Of a DNA stretch of 64,000 bases, positions 1-8,132 are shown one piece after another; position 1 is the stretch's first letter; every line of letters starts with the position of its first letter. A model generated the notes under the pieces. The model ran no database searches. It saw only the letters and a list, made by a program, of their open reading frames with translations, and was not told where the DNA came from. Made by a program: the position numbers and the translations under genes. This DNA is from Variovorax beijingensis. GTDB lineage: Bacteria; Pseudomonadota; Gammaproteobacteria; Burkholderiales; Burkholderiaceae_C. Location: contig NZ_RXFQ01000014.1 in assembly GCF_003951285.1 (NCBI RefSeq), positions 101,650 to 165,649 of the forward strand, given 5' to 3'.

Positions 1-856
1 GGACGATGGGCAGCAGCCCGACGGTCGCTGCACCCGCCGCGCCCGCCAGGGCCGTGGGCAGCAGCGCGAGTGCCGCGCTGGGCGACAGGGCGGCGCTCAT
101 CATCAGCGCCTGCAGCCAAGTGGCGACCGCGGACAGGGAGGCACCGCTTGCGAGCAGCGGCGCCTGGCCCGGCTGCTGGCGCGCCCGGCTGCCGAACGAT
201 GCGACCGTGGCCGTGCTCGAGACGAAACCCGACAGGAGCCCGGAGCCCAGGATGCCGCCTCGCACGCCGAGCCACCGCATCGCGGTCTGGCCCGCCGCCT
301 GGATCGCCATGATCAGCAGCACCAGCGCGGCGAGCGGCCGGGGATTGATGCCGCCGAGCACCGCGATGGGCATGGAGGGGACCATCGGCAGCACGATGAG
401 CGCGAGTGCAGCCAGCAGGACACCGTCGTGCAGCTCCTGCTCGCTCAGCAGCTGCGTCGCGAACCGGTGCAGGCGGCTGCGTGCGGCCAGCAGCAAGGCC
501 AGGCCGGTTCCGCATGCGGCCGCCAGCGAGGGAGAGGTGACCGACAGCACGCCGATCAGGTAGGTTGCGAACAGCGCAATTTCGGTGGTGAGGCCCGGAT
601 CGTTCGAGTGGCTCTTCCAATGGGACACCGCCGCGAGCAGCGCGACAAAGCCTGCCCCGACGGGCACGAGCCCCGGCGCGGGAACAAGCTGCGCCAGTGC
701 GCCGGCCACCGCGGCGATGGCGAAGGTGCGCAATCCCGCGGCCGCGCGGTCATTGCCGGCGCCCTTGCGGCGTTCGCGCTCGATGCCGACGAGCAGGCCG
801 ATGCCCAGCGCCACGGCAAGGCCGACGATGGCGTCTGGCGGTACGGTGTCGTTCAT
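1..856 (-). CDS. MgtC/SapB-DUF4010 family membrane protein (3' end cut by window edge)
   Basis: Reading leftwards from an ATG at 856, the frame stays open to the window edge: 285 codons with no stop, so the C-terminus is missing. The N-terminal segment carries GLLVGIERERRKG, the signature of the MgtC/SapB N-terminal domain, and the rest is a chain of hydrophobic helices separated by short polar loops, as in MgtC-DUF4010 fusion proteins. These are inner-membrane proteins of uncertain transport role. The gene is divergent from the stress protein at 1030, and the 173-bp gap contains an FNR-type site at 929-942. The -10 spacing suits the stress-protein side better, so control of this gene by that site is only possible. 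Family call good, function unknown. Confidence 0.8.
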   Translation of the reverse strand, partial: MNDTVPPDAIVGLAVALGIGLLVGIERERRKGAGNDRAAAGLRTFAIAAVAGALAQLVPAPGLVPVGAGFVALLAAVSHWKSHSNDPGLTTEIALFATYLIGVLSVTSPSLAAACGTGLALLLAARSRLHRFATQLLSEQELHDGVLLAALALIVLPMVPSMPIAVLGGINPRPLAALVLLIMAIQAAGQTAMRWLGVRGGILGSGLLSGFVSSTATVASFGSRARQQPGQAPLLASGASLSAVATWLQALMMSAALSPSAALALLPTALAGAAGAATVGLLPIV

Positions 857-928
857 GCGCCCAGTGTCTTTCGATGCGGCGCGTCGTCAAGGCTTGGAAC
901 GCGCATCGGACAGATGCCACGTGCTGGC

Positions 929-942
929 TTGATCAGGATCAA
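929..942. promoter_or_regulatory. FNR/ANR-type site, perfect palindrome
   Basis: TTGATCAGGATCAA is an exact match to TTGAT-N4-ATCAA. For the rightward gene (ATG 1030) a GATGAT hexamer at 964-969 lies 31 bp from the site centre, as expected for a class II activated promoter. No good -10 is seen at the same distance on the leftward side. Confidence 0.8.
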
Positions 943-1029
943 TGCAGCCGCGCCGCGGGAACCGATGATCCATCCGACCTCATCTCTCCCACGCCCGAGG
1001 CGCAACGCATCACCAAACGGGGCCATGCC

Positions 1030-1875
1030 ATGAGCTTCAAGACCATTCTCGTCCACCTCGACCATTCGGACCGCAGTGCGGCGCGTGCGGCGCTGGCGGC
1101 CCGCTGGGCCAGGGCGCACGAAAGCCATCTTGTCGGCCTCGTGCCTACGGGGCTGGTTGACGGCGTGATTCCCGCCGATGCCATCGCCACGGGCATGACC
1201 GACTTCATCGCGGAGTCGGCCGACTACCTGCGACGGCGTGCCGAAGCCATCAGCCGGGAGTTCAGGCAGAGCATCGTGGCGACGGGTTCCCTCTCGTACG
1301 AGGTGCGCCTGGTCGATGGCGCGACCATCGATGCCGTGGTGCAGCATGGCCGTGCGAGCGACCTCGTCGTGCTGGGGCAGGACGACACATCGAACGCGAT
1401 GGACATCCCGCTGCATGGCCTCGCGGGGCATGTGCTGATGGAGGTGGGGCAGCCCGTGCTGATCGTGCCTTCCGCCGGGCAGTTCGAGAGCGTCCCACGC
1501 AACGCCGTGGTCGCCTGGAACGGCTCGCGGGAGGCCGCCGTCGCGCTCCATGCCGCGCTGCCGGCGCTGCGGCGTGCATCCCGCGTGACGCTCGCTTCGT
1601 TCCGGCGCCCGAAGGAGGAAGAGGACGATGACCGGCAGCCATCCGCCGCGGACATGCTGCGATTCCTGTCGCGGCACGGCATCCAGGCGACGTTCGAGCG
1701 GAATGTCACCGGCATCGATATTGCCGACGCGCTGCTGTCGCGCGTCGCCGAACTGGGCGCCGACCTGCTCGTGATGGGCGGCTACGGCCACTCGCGGCTG
1801 CGCGAGCTGATTCTCGGCGGCGTCACGCGGCAGATCCTCGCGCAGATGACCGTGCCGGTCCTGACGGCGCACTGA
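1030..1875 (+). CDS. Universal stress protein, tandem-domain (281 aa)
   Basis: The protein contains two Usp domains. The first starts at the N-terminus (SFKTILVHLDHSD) and the second at about residue 155 (NAVVAWNGSREAA). The C-terminal domain keeps the ATP-binding loop pattern G-x2-G-x9-G-S/T in recognisable form (MGGYGHSRLRELILGGVT). UspE/UspA-like proteins bind nucleotides and act in starvation and oxygen-limitation survival. The start at 1030 is chosen because Usp homology begins there; the open frame extends much further upstream but crosses the FNR-type site at 929-942. The gene is convergent with the PHA synthase (stops 24 bp apart). Likely induced when oxygen falls, by inference from the site. 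Confidence 0.9.
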   Translation: MSFKTILVHLDHSDRSAARAALAARWARAHESHLVGLVPTGLVDGVIPADAIATGMTDFIAESADYLRRRAEAISREFRQSIVATGSLSYEVRLVDGATIDAVVQHGRASDLVVLGQDDTSNAMDIPLHGLAGHVLMEVGQPVLIVPSAGQFESVPRNAVVAWNGSREAAVALHAALPALRRASRVTLASFRRPKEEEDDDRQPSAADMLRFLSRHGIQATFERNVTGIDIADALLSRVAELGADLLVMGGYGHSRLRELILGGVTRQILAQMTVPVLTAH

Positions 1876-1898
1876 AAACGGCGCACCGGCCGGCGAAC

Positions 1899-3575
1899 TC
1901 AGCGCACAAGAACGTAGCTGCCCGGCGCGTCGCCGAGCGGCGGGTAGCCGCGCCGCGGCGATCCCATGGCCGGCGGCCGTCGCCTCGGGCCCGAATGCCG
2001 GGCCAGCCACTGATCGAAGCAGGGCCACCAGGAGCCAGCCATCTCCTGCGAACGCCCGAGAAATTCGTCCGGCGCCATGTAGGGTGCGTTCCTCGCTCGC
2101 TCGAGCACCCGGTGGCTGCGGTGCGGGTGGCCCGGTTCGCTCAGGATGCCGGCGTTGTGGCCACCCTCCGTGAGCACGAAGGTGACTTCGGCATCGCACA
2201 GCAGATGGATCTTGTACACCGATCGCCAGGGCGCCACGTGGTCGGTGCGGGTGCCGAGCGCGAACACGGGAATGTCGATGTCGTTCAGCGAGACCGGCCG
2301 CCCGTCGACCAGGTAGTGGCCCGCGGCCAGCGCATTCTCGAGGAAGAGGCTGCGCAGGTAGTCCGAATGCATGCGGTAGGGCATGCGCGTGCCGTCCGCG
2401 TTCCACGCCATCAGGTCGGTCATCGGCACGCGCTCGCCCAGCAGGTAGTTGCGTACCATCGGCGCCCAGACCAGATCGCCGGGGCGCAGCGCCTGGAAAG
2501 CCGCCGCCATCTGCTGCGCGTCCAGATAACCCTGTCGCGACATGATGTCTTCCAGGAACGCGAGCTGGCTTTCGTCGATGAAGAGCCCCAGTTCGCCGGG
2601 CTCGGTGAAGTCCGTTTGCGCGGCCAGCAGGGTGAGCGTGGCCAGACGGTCGTCCCGGTCCCGCGCCATGGCGGCCGCGGCGATGGCCATCAGGGTCCCG
2701 CCGAGGCAGTAGCCCACGGCATGGATGCGGCGTTGGGGCGCCACGGCCTCGACCGCGTCGAGGCTGGCCATGATGCCCAGGCGCAGGTACTCGGCCATGC
2801 CGAGCTGCGCATCCGCCGCTGCGGGGTTCTTCCAGGACATCGCGAAGACCGTGTACCCCTGGGCCACGAGATGGCGGATCAGCGAGTTGTGCGGCGAGAG
2901 GTCGAGCACGTAGTACTTCATGATCCAGGCGCTGACGACCAGGACCGGCTCTGCATGCACCGTCGGCGTGGCCGGGGCGTACTGGATGAGCTCGATCAGC
3001 TCGTTGCGCAGGATGACCTTTCCCGGCGTGAGCGCGACTTCGTGCCCGGGCCGGAACGATGCGGCCTCGGCGGGCGGCGGACCCCATGCCGCGCGGCCCG
3101 CATCCTCGATCCAGTGCACCGCGCCGCTCGCCAGGCTGCCGCCGCCGGTCTCGGCGATCCGCTGCAGCACCTGCGGATTGGTGATCGCGTAGTTGGCGGG
3201 CGACAGCAGTTCCAGCCACTGCCGTGCCATGAAGGCCACCAGCTGCTCATGATGCCGGTCCACGCCGGGCACGCCGTGGATGAAGGTGCACAGCCGGTGG
3301 GCGAGGGTCTCGTGGACCTGGCGGTACTGGCTGAACGGCCACCCATCCCATTCCTTTCCCGACAGGCGCGGCTCATGCACCTGGCCGGGTGTGCCGACGG
3401 CGGCCGCGTCGATGGCGATGCGCGCCGTGCGCCCGGGCTGGGTTGCGAGGTGAATGGCCCAGTCGGACCACGCCAGCATCCGGGCGGCGGGCGACATGCC
3501 TCCACCCACGTGTCCCCAGAAGGCGTGCAGGGTTCTGTCCAGCTCGTCGGGCGCTTCAATCACGGCAGCGCCCAT
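1899..3575 (-). CDS. phaC: Class I poly(3-hydroxyalkanoate) synthase
   Basis: This 558-residue protein polymerises 3-hydroxyacyl-CoA into PHA granules. It has the PhaC N-terminal domain (LAWSDWAIHLATQPG, residues about 35-50) followed by an alpha/beta hydrolase fold. The lipase-like box is GYCLGGT with the nucleophile Cys at about residue 290, and the C-terminal GGHNAG carries the catalytic His. FAMSWKNP and the overall length match class I enzymes. The start is uncertain: ATG at 3575 has no clear ribosome-binding site; an in-frame TTG lies at 3593; a better Shine-Dalgarno sequence (GGAGG) precedes an overlapping out-of-frame ORF starting at 3612. An FNR-type site (3660-3673) and TACATT -10 lie upstream. 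A thiolase is encoded at 11740, but no acetoacetyl-CoA reductase is in the window. Confidence 0.92.
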   Translation of the reverse strand: MGAAVIEAPDELDRTLHAFWGHVGGGMSPAARMLAWSDWAIHLATQPGRTARIAIDAAAVGTPGQVHEPRLSGKEWDGWPFSQYRQVHETLAHRLCTFIHGVPGVDRHHEQLVAFMARQWLELLSPANYAITNPQVLQRIAETGGGSLASGAVHWIEDAGRAAWGPPPAEAASFRPGHEVALTPGKVILRNELIELIQYAPATPTVHAEPVLVVSAWIMKYYVLDLSPHNSLIRHLVAQGYTVFAMSWKNPAAADAQLGMAEYLRLGIMASLDAVEAVAPQRRIHAVGYCLGGTLMAIAAAAMARDRDDRLATLTLLAAQTDFTEPGELGLFIDESQLAFLEDIMSRQGYLDAQQMAAAFQALRPGDLVWAPMVRNYLLGERVPMTDLMAWNADGTRMPYRMHSDYLRSLFLENALAAGHYLVDGRPVSLNDIDIPVFALGTRTDHVAPWRSVYKIHLLCDAEVTFVLTEGGHNAGILSEPGHPHRSHRVLERARNAPYMAPDEFLGRSQEMAGSWWPCFDQWLARHSGPRRRPPAMGSPRRGYPPLGDAPGSYVLVR

Positions 3576-3612
3576 CCGGACAAGAGAAGACAATCATTCG
3601 AACATTGCGCAT
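3556..3612 (-). CDS. Possible 18-codon leader ORF overlapping the phaC start
   Basis: An ATG at 3612 with an upstream GGAGG opens an 18-codon frame (MRNVRMIVFSCPDGRCRD) that ends with TGA at 3556, inside the beginning of phaC. Ribosomes loading here would terminate about 20 bp past the phaC ATG, so translational coupling is possible. Alternatively, an indel may have displaced the true phaC start. Similar overlapping leaders precede the genes at 6891 and 20805. Speculative. Confidence 0.3.
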   Translation of the reverse strand: MRNVRMIVFSCPDGRCRD

Positions 3613-3631
3613 GGCGCCTCCGGTTTCCCCG

Positions 3632-3673
3632 AATGTAGTGACCGCATGCGGCCGCTGCCTTGCGCTCGCTCAA
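3632..3673 (-). promoter_or_regulatory. Predicted FNR-dependent promoter of phaC
   Basis: The site TTGCGCTCGCTCAA (3660-3673) is a degenerate FNR-type palindrome. On the leftward strand a TACATT hexamer (3632-3637) lies 32 bp from its centre, placing a start point near 3625 with the site at about -41.5, classic class II geometry. The site is weaker than the others in the window (two mismatches in one half, one in the other). Confidence 0.5.
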
Positions 3674-3707
3674 GGTCCGGATCGCCCACGGCATGCACGA
3701 TGGCCGG

Positions 3708-6341
3708 ATGAACGACCCGCAAGATGCCAACACGCTGGCCCGCGATGCGCACCTGCATCCCGCCGCCGCCCTCGCCGTTCGGCTGGGTGTGGATCCCTGC
3801 GAAGGCCTGAGCGCAGAAGAGGCGCTGAAGCGGCAGGAGTTCCATGGACCCAACAGCCTGCCGCAGTCGCCGCCCCGCAGCCTGATGCAGCGGGTGCTCG
3901 ACCAATTCCGCGACTTCATGGTGCTGGTGCTGATTGCGGCGGCGCTGCTGTCCGGATTCATCGGCGATGTGGCGGACACCGTCGCCATTGCCGTCATCGT
4001 GGTGCTCAACGCCGCCATCGGTCTGACCCAGGAGTGGCGCGCGGAGCGCGCGCTCGACGCGCTCAAGCGGCTGGCCAGCCCGCACGCGACCGTGCGGCGC
4101 GAGGGCAGTTCCCAGGTCCTGGAGACCAGCGCGCTGGTGCCGGGTGACGTGGTGCTGCTCGAGGCGGGCAACCTCGTGCCGGCCGATCTTCGCCTGCACC
4201 AGGCGGCGCAGCTGCGGGTGGACGAATCGACGTTGACCGGCGAATCCGTCACGGTGGAGAAGCACACGGCGCATCTGCCCGACGGCGTCCACGGCGTGGG
4301 GGACCGGCTCAACATGGCCTTCAAGGGCACGCTGGTCACGCATGGCCGTGCCGAAGGTCTGGTGGTCGCCACCGGCTCCCGGACGGAACTGGGCCGCGTG
4401 GCCGGCCTGCTGCGCGACACGCAGGCGCGAAGCACGCCGTTGCAGCTGCGCCTGGCCTCGTTCGGCAAGCGCTTGTCGCTGGTGGTGCTGTGCCTGTGCG
4501 CGCTGATCTTCGGCATCGGCGTGATGCGGGGCGAGCCGGTGCTGCTCATGGCGCTGACCGCCATCAGCCTGGCGGTGGCGGCCATTCCGGAGGCGCTGCC
4601 GGCCGTGGTGACCGTGCTGCTTGCGCTGGGTGCGCGCCGCATGGTGAAGGTGAATGCGCTCGTGCGCCGCCTGCCTTCGGTGGAGACGCTCGGCTCCGTC
4701 AGCGTGATCTGTTCCGACAAGACCGGCACCCTGACGCAGAACCGCATGCGGGTGCAGGTGGTGGATCTCCTCGCCGGCGGTTCGCGGGATCCCCTGTGGC
4801 GTGCGGTGCTGCTGTGCACCGACGCCAGCCTTGGTGCGCGTGGAGAGTGGGTGGGCGACCCCACCGAGACCGCGCTGGTCGAAGCCGCCCAGGCGGCCGG
4901 CTTCGAGCCGGCTGCCGTGCGTGCGGCCCATGCACGTTTGGACGAGTGGCCCTTCGACGCCGGCCGCAAGCGCATGAGCACGCTGCACCGAGAGCAGGAT
5001 GGCTGGATCGTCGTCACCAAGGGTGCACCCGAAACCGTGTTGCCGCGCTGCACGCACGTGGCATCGGGGCAGGGCGATCTCGAGCTGGACAGCACCGAGG
5101 CCTTGTCAGCCGCGCAGACCATGGCAGCCCAGGGCCTGCGCGTGCTGGCGGTGACACGCCGCTCCTTCGCGCAGAACCCGGCGGGCCGGTCCGCAGAGGA
5201 CGTTGAATCCGGCATGGTCCTGCTCGGCCTCGTCGGGCTGGCCGACCCGCCGCGGCCGCAAGCCAAGGCTGCCGTGGCCGACTGCCGCAGCGCGGGCATC
5301 ACGCCGGTGATGATCACGGGCGACCATCCGGCCACCGCATTGGCGATCGCACGCGAACTCGGCATTGCCGAAGGCGGCGGGCCGGTGCTCACGGGCGCGG
5401 ACCTCGGCGCGATGGACGACGCCGCGCTGCAGCGTGCGGCCCGCGACGTGCGCGTGTATGCACGGGTCGATCCGGCCCAGAAGATCCGGATCGTGCAGGC
5501 GCTGCAGGCCCAGGGCCAGTTCGTGGCCATGACCGGCGACGGCGTCAACGATGCGCCCGCGCTCAAGCAGGCGGACATCGGCGTGGCCATGGGGCTGGGC
5601 GGCACCGACGTCGCGCGCGAGGCGGCCAGCCTGGTGCTGCTCGACGACAACTTCGCGAGCATCGTGGCGGCCGTGCGCGAGGGCCGGCGCATCTTCGACA
5701 ACATCCGCAAGTTCATCCGCTACGCGATGACCGGGAATTCCGGCGAGATCTGGACCCTGTTCCTCGCGCCCCTGATGGGCATGCCGATTCCGCTGCTGCC
5801 GCTGCACATCCTCTGGGTGAACCTGGTGACCGACGGGTTGCCAGGCCTCGCCCTGGCTGCCGAGCCCGCGGAGCGGGGCGTCATGCAGCGCCCGCCGCGC
5901 GCGCCGGGCGAGAGCGTGTTCGCGGGCGGGCTCTGGCAGCACACGCTGTGGGTCGGCCTGCTGATCGCGGCGCTGTGCCTTGGCATCCAGGCCTGGGCCC
6001 TGAAGACGGACATGCACTGGCAGACCATGGTATTCACGGTGCTCACGCTGTCCCAGATGGGGCACGTGCTGGCCATTCGCTCGGAGACCGATTCGCTGTT
6101 CACCCAGGGGCTGCGAAGCAATCTGCCGCTGGCCGGCGCGGTCCTGTCGACCTTTGCGCTCCAGCTCGCGGTGATCTACGTTCCGGCCCTGCAGTCGGTG
6201 TTCCGCACCGAGGCGCTGACGGCCGGCGAACTGGCGCTGTGCCTGGCATGCGCGGTGGTGGTCTTTCTTGCCGTGGAGGCCGAGAAGTGGATTCGCCGCC
6301 GCTCGGCCCGCGGCGCGGTCCCTGTGGCCGTGGTCGTCTGA
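3708..6341 (+). CDS. P-type cation ATPase, P2A (Ca2+) type
   Basis: This ~877-residue pump belongs to the SERCA/PMR1-like P2A group that exports Ca2+ (possibly Mn2+). Visible in order: cation-ATPase N-terminal domain (LSAEEALKRQEFHGPN); TGES actuator motif; PEALPAVVT in M4; phosphorylation motif DKTGTLTQNRM with Asp at about residue 337; TGDGVNDAPALKQADIG hinge; and NLVTDGLPG in M6. The PEALP and NLVTDG residues are typical of Ca2+ sites. No N-terminal heavy-metal domain is present. ATG 3708 is chosen by homology; ATG 3693 is an in-frame alternative. The gene is followed 37 bp later by a stress protein and then a Ca2+/cation antiporter, suggesting a calcium-handling operon. Exact ion not provable from sequence. 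Confidence 0.9.
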   Translation: MNDPQDANTLARDAHLHPAAALAVRLGVDPCEGLSAEEALKRQEFHGPNSLPQSPPRSLMQRVLDQFRDFMVLVLIAAALLSGFIGDVADTVAIAVIVVLNAAIGLTQEWRAERALDALKRLASPHATVRREGSSQVLETSALVPGDVVLLEAGNLVPADLRLHQAAQLRVDESTLTGESVTVEKHTAHLPDGVHGVGDRLNMAFKGTLVTHGRAEGLVVATGSRTELGRVAGLLRDTQARSTPLQLRLASFGKRLSLVVLCLCALIFGIGVMRGEPVLLMALTAISLAVAAIPEALPAVVTVLLALGARRMVKVNALVRRLPSVETLGSVSVICSDKTGTLTQNRMRVQVVDLLAGGSRDPLWRAVLLCTDASLGARGEWVGDPTETALVEAAQAAGFEPAAVRAAHARLDEWPFDAGRKRMSTLHREQDGWIVVTKGAPETVLPRCTHVASGQGDLELDSTEALSAAQTMAAQGLRVLAVTRRSFAQNPAGRSAEDVESGMVLLGLVGLADPPRPQAKAAVADCRSAGITPVMITGDHPATALAIARELGIAEGGGPVLTGADLGAMDDAALQRAARDVRVYARVDPAQKIRIVQALQAQGQFVAMTGDGVNDAPALKQADIGVAMGLGGTDVAREAASLVLLDDNFASIVAAVREGRRIFDNIRKFIRYAMTGNSGEIWTLFLAPLMGMPIPLLPLHILWVNLVTDGLPGLALAAEPAERGVMQRPPRAPGESVFAGGLWQHTLWVGLLIAALCLGIQAWALKTDMHWQTMVFTVLTLSQMGHVLAIRSETDSLFTQGLRSNLPLAGAVLSTFALQLAVIYVPALQSVFRTEALTAGELALCLACAVVVFLAVEAEKWIRRRSARGAVPVAVVV

Positions 6342-6378
6342 CGGCCGCAAGTTCCATTTTCCGGAAGGAGCAACGACC

Positions 6379-6807
6379 ATGAAGATACTGATGCCGGTGG
6401 ACGGCAGCGAATACACCCGCCACATGCTCGACTACGCGGCCGCGCAGGGCCGCCAGCTCGGCAGCGTGCCGCACGAGCTCACATTCCTGACCGTGGTGCC
6501 GCCCCTGCCTCCCCGTGCGCGCGGGGGCATGGACGAAGCCCAGGCGCAGGCCTTCTACCGCGAGGAAGCCGCAGGAGCGTTGCAGCAGGTCGTCGAGTTC
6601 GCCGCACGGCACGCGTGGCAGCCGGCCATCGTTCACCGGGTCGGGCAGCCCGGCAGGGTGATCGCGGACATGGCCGTGGAACAAGGCTTCGACCTCATCG
6701 TGATGGGATCGCACGGCCACTCGGCGCTCGGCGCACTGCTGCTGGGCTCGGTCACCTCGCAGGTGCTGGCGCAGTGCAGGGTGCCGGTGCTCGTCGTGCG
6801 CCGCTGA
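6379..6807 (+). CDS. Universal stress protein UspA family (142 aa)
   Basis: A single Usp domain of normal length. It begins MKILMPVDGSEYTR and ends with the nucleotide-binding loop GSHGHSALGALLLGSVTSQV, which fits G-x2-G-x9-G-S. It probably binds ATP and functions as a dimer in the cytoplasm. A strong GGAAGGAG ribosome-binding site precedes ATG 6379. It sits 37 bp after the Ca2+ ATPase and ahead of the antiporter at 6891, so the three are probably co-transcribed. Confidence 0.93.
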   Translation: MKILMPVDGSEYTRHMLDYAAAQGRQLGSVPHELTFLTVVPPLPPRARGGMDEAQAQAFYREEAAGALQQVVEFAARHAWQPAIVHRVGQPGRVIADMAVEQGFDLIVMGSHGHSALGALLLGSVTSQVLAQCRVPVLVVRR

Positions 6808-6843
6808 CAGGGGCCGTCGAAATTGCCCGACCACCAGGAGGCC

Positions 6844-6894
6844 ATGATGCCCGAGTCCCCACTGCCCAGGCGAATCTTCGCGGCCAGGCCATGA
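6844..6894 (+). CDS. Possible 16-codon leader peptide coupled to the antiporter
   Basis: After an AGGAGG Shine-Dalgarno sequence, ATG 6844 opens a 16-codon frame (MMPESPLPRRIFAARP). Its TGA (6892-6894) overlaps the antiporter ATG (6891) as ATGA. The antiporter itself lacks a good ribosome-binding site, so termination-reinitiation coupling is likely. No homology is recognised for the peptide itself. Confidence 0.5.
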   Translation: MMPESPLPRRIFAARP

Positions 6895-7895
6895 CGCAGG
6901 CCTGGCTGCTTTTCCAGCTCGCTGGCTGCGCGGTGCTGATTGCGCGCGCGGGCTACGTTCTCAGCCGCAGCGCCGACGCCCTTGCCGGCGCTTACGGGTG
7001 GGGACGCGGCTGGGTCGGCCTTGCGCTGCTTGCCACTGTGACGTCGCTGCCCGAACTGGCCTCGGGCCTGAGCGCGGTGGCCATTGTCGGCGCGCCCAAC
7101 CTGGCCATCGGCAACGCTCTGGGTGCCTGCGTCGTCAACCTGTTGTTCCTCGTCGTCGTCGACGCCTTGCAGCGCGACCAGCCGATGTACCGCGAGGCCA
7201 GCGCCACGCATCTTCTGTCGGCCGGGTTCGGCGTGGTGATGCTGGGCTTCGTGGCCATGAGCCTTCTCACCGGCACGCGCGCGCCGATCGTCCTGCACAT
7301 CGGAATCTACAGCCCGATCCTGCTGGGGCTTTACCTGCTCGCGCTCAAGAGCGTTCATGGACATGAATGCGAGGCCATGGCCGCCCGCGCCGCGGCCCCC
7401 ACGCCGGCGTCGGCGGCGCAGACACGGCGAGAGTGGCGCCGGTTCGCGCTCGCGGCGCTGGTCGTGCTGGCTGCAGGCGCCTGGTTGCCCGAAGTGGCCG
7501 ACGACCTGGCCAAGGCGATGGGCCTGTCGAGGAGCTTCGTCGGCACGGTGCTGATGGCCGTCGTGACAACGCTCCCGGAGATGGCCGTGACGCTGGGCGC
7601 GCTGCGGGTCGGGGCGCTGGACATGGCCATCGGCAACCTGCTGGGCAGCAACCTGTTCAATGTCATGATATTGGCGCTGGACGACGCCTTCTATGTCCGC
7701 GGCCCGCTGCTCGCCGACGCCGCGCCCGTGCATGCCGGCACCGCGGTGTCTGCCCTGGTGATGACGGGGCTGGTGATCATCGGCCTGGTGATGCGGCCGC
7801 AGGGACGGCCCCTGCGGGTGCTGAGCTGGGTCAGTGTGGCACTCGCGGCGACGTATGCAGTCAACGCGGCCCTGGTCTACCTCGGCGGAGTGTGA
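6891..7895 (+). CDS. CaCA-family Ca2+/cation antiporter
   Basis: A 334-residue membrane protein with two inverted alpha repeats, the hallmark of Na+/Ca2+ and Ca2+/H+ exchangers. The alpha-1 repeat (about residues 45-75) contains ATVTSLPELASGLSAV and AIGNALGACVVNLLF; the alpha-2 repeat (about 215-265) contains AVVTTLPEMAVTLGA and AIGNLLGSNLFNV. The acidic residues of the PE motifs, which bind Ca2+ in this superfamily, are present. A polar loop of Ala/Arg/Thr separates the halves. Start at 6891 overlaps the stop of a short leader ORF. Together with the Ca2+ ATPase it would clear cytoplasmic Ca2+. A decayed relative lies at 10810-10999. Confidence 0.9.
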   Translation: MTQAWLLFQLAGCAVLIARAGYVLSRSADALAGAYGWGRGWVGLALLATVTSLPELASGLSAVAIVGAPNLAIGNALGACVVNLLFLVVVDALQRDQPMYREASATHLLSAGFGVVMLGFVAMSLLTGTRAPIVLHIGIYSPILLGLYLLALKSVHGHECEAMAARAAAPTPASAAQTRREWRRFALAALVVLAAGAWLPEVADDLAKAMGLSRSFVGTVLMAVVTTLPEMAVTLGALRVGALDMAIGNLLGSNLFNVMILALDDAFYVRGPLLADAAPVHAGTAVSALVMTGLVIIGLVMRPQGRPLRVLSWVSVALAATYAVNAALVYLGGV

Positions 7896-8000
7896 GGGGC
7901 GCATGCATGTGCCGTTGTCCGTATCGGGGCCTGTTCGGTTGATCGGCTGCGGGGCGAACGGTATTCGTTTCCCGGCAGAGTCCACTCGGCCATCTATGGC

Positions 8001-8014
8001 TTGACGAAAATCAA
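8001..8014 (+). promoter_or_regulatory. FNR-type site and promoter of nfeD-slipin
   Basis: TTGACGAAAATCAA differs from the consensus at one position. TACAGT at 8036-8041 lies 31 bp from its centre, giving a predicted start point near 8048 and an untranslated leader of about 85 nt before ATG 8133. Confidence 0.65.
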
Positions 8015-8132
8015 GCGGGACCGTTTCGCGCGGCATACAGTGGCCTTCATATGCGTCGGGTCGCGGCAGTTCGTCTGCGGGTGCGATCCGGTCCCCGCCT
8101 GCGGGCGGTTCGCAAGGAAAGCGAGCGACACC

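Noticed and set aside
6..563. Plus-strand frame at the left edge
   Set aside because: The opposite strand encodes a coherent MgtC-type membrane protein over the same bases.
853..3219. Minus-strand 788-codon frame over the stress protein and phaC
   Set aside because: It overlaps two well-supported genes in other frames and has low-complexity Arg/Gly/Ala content.
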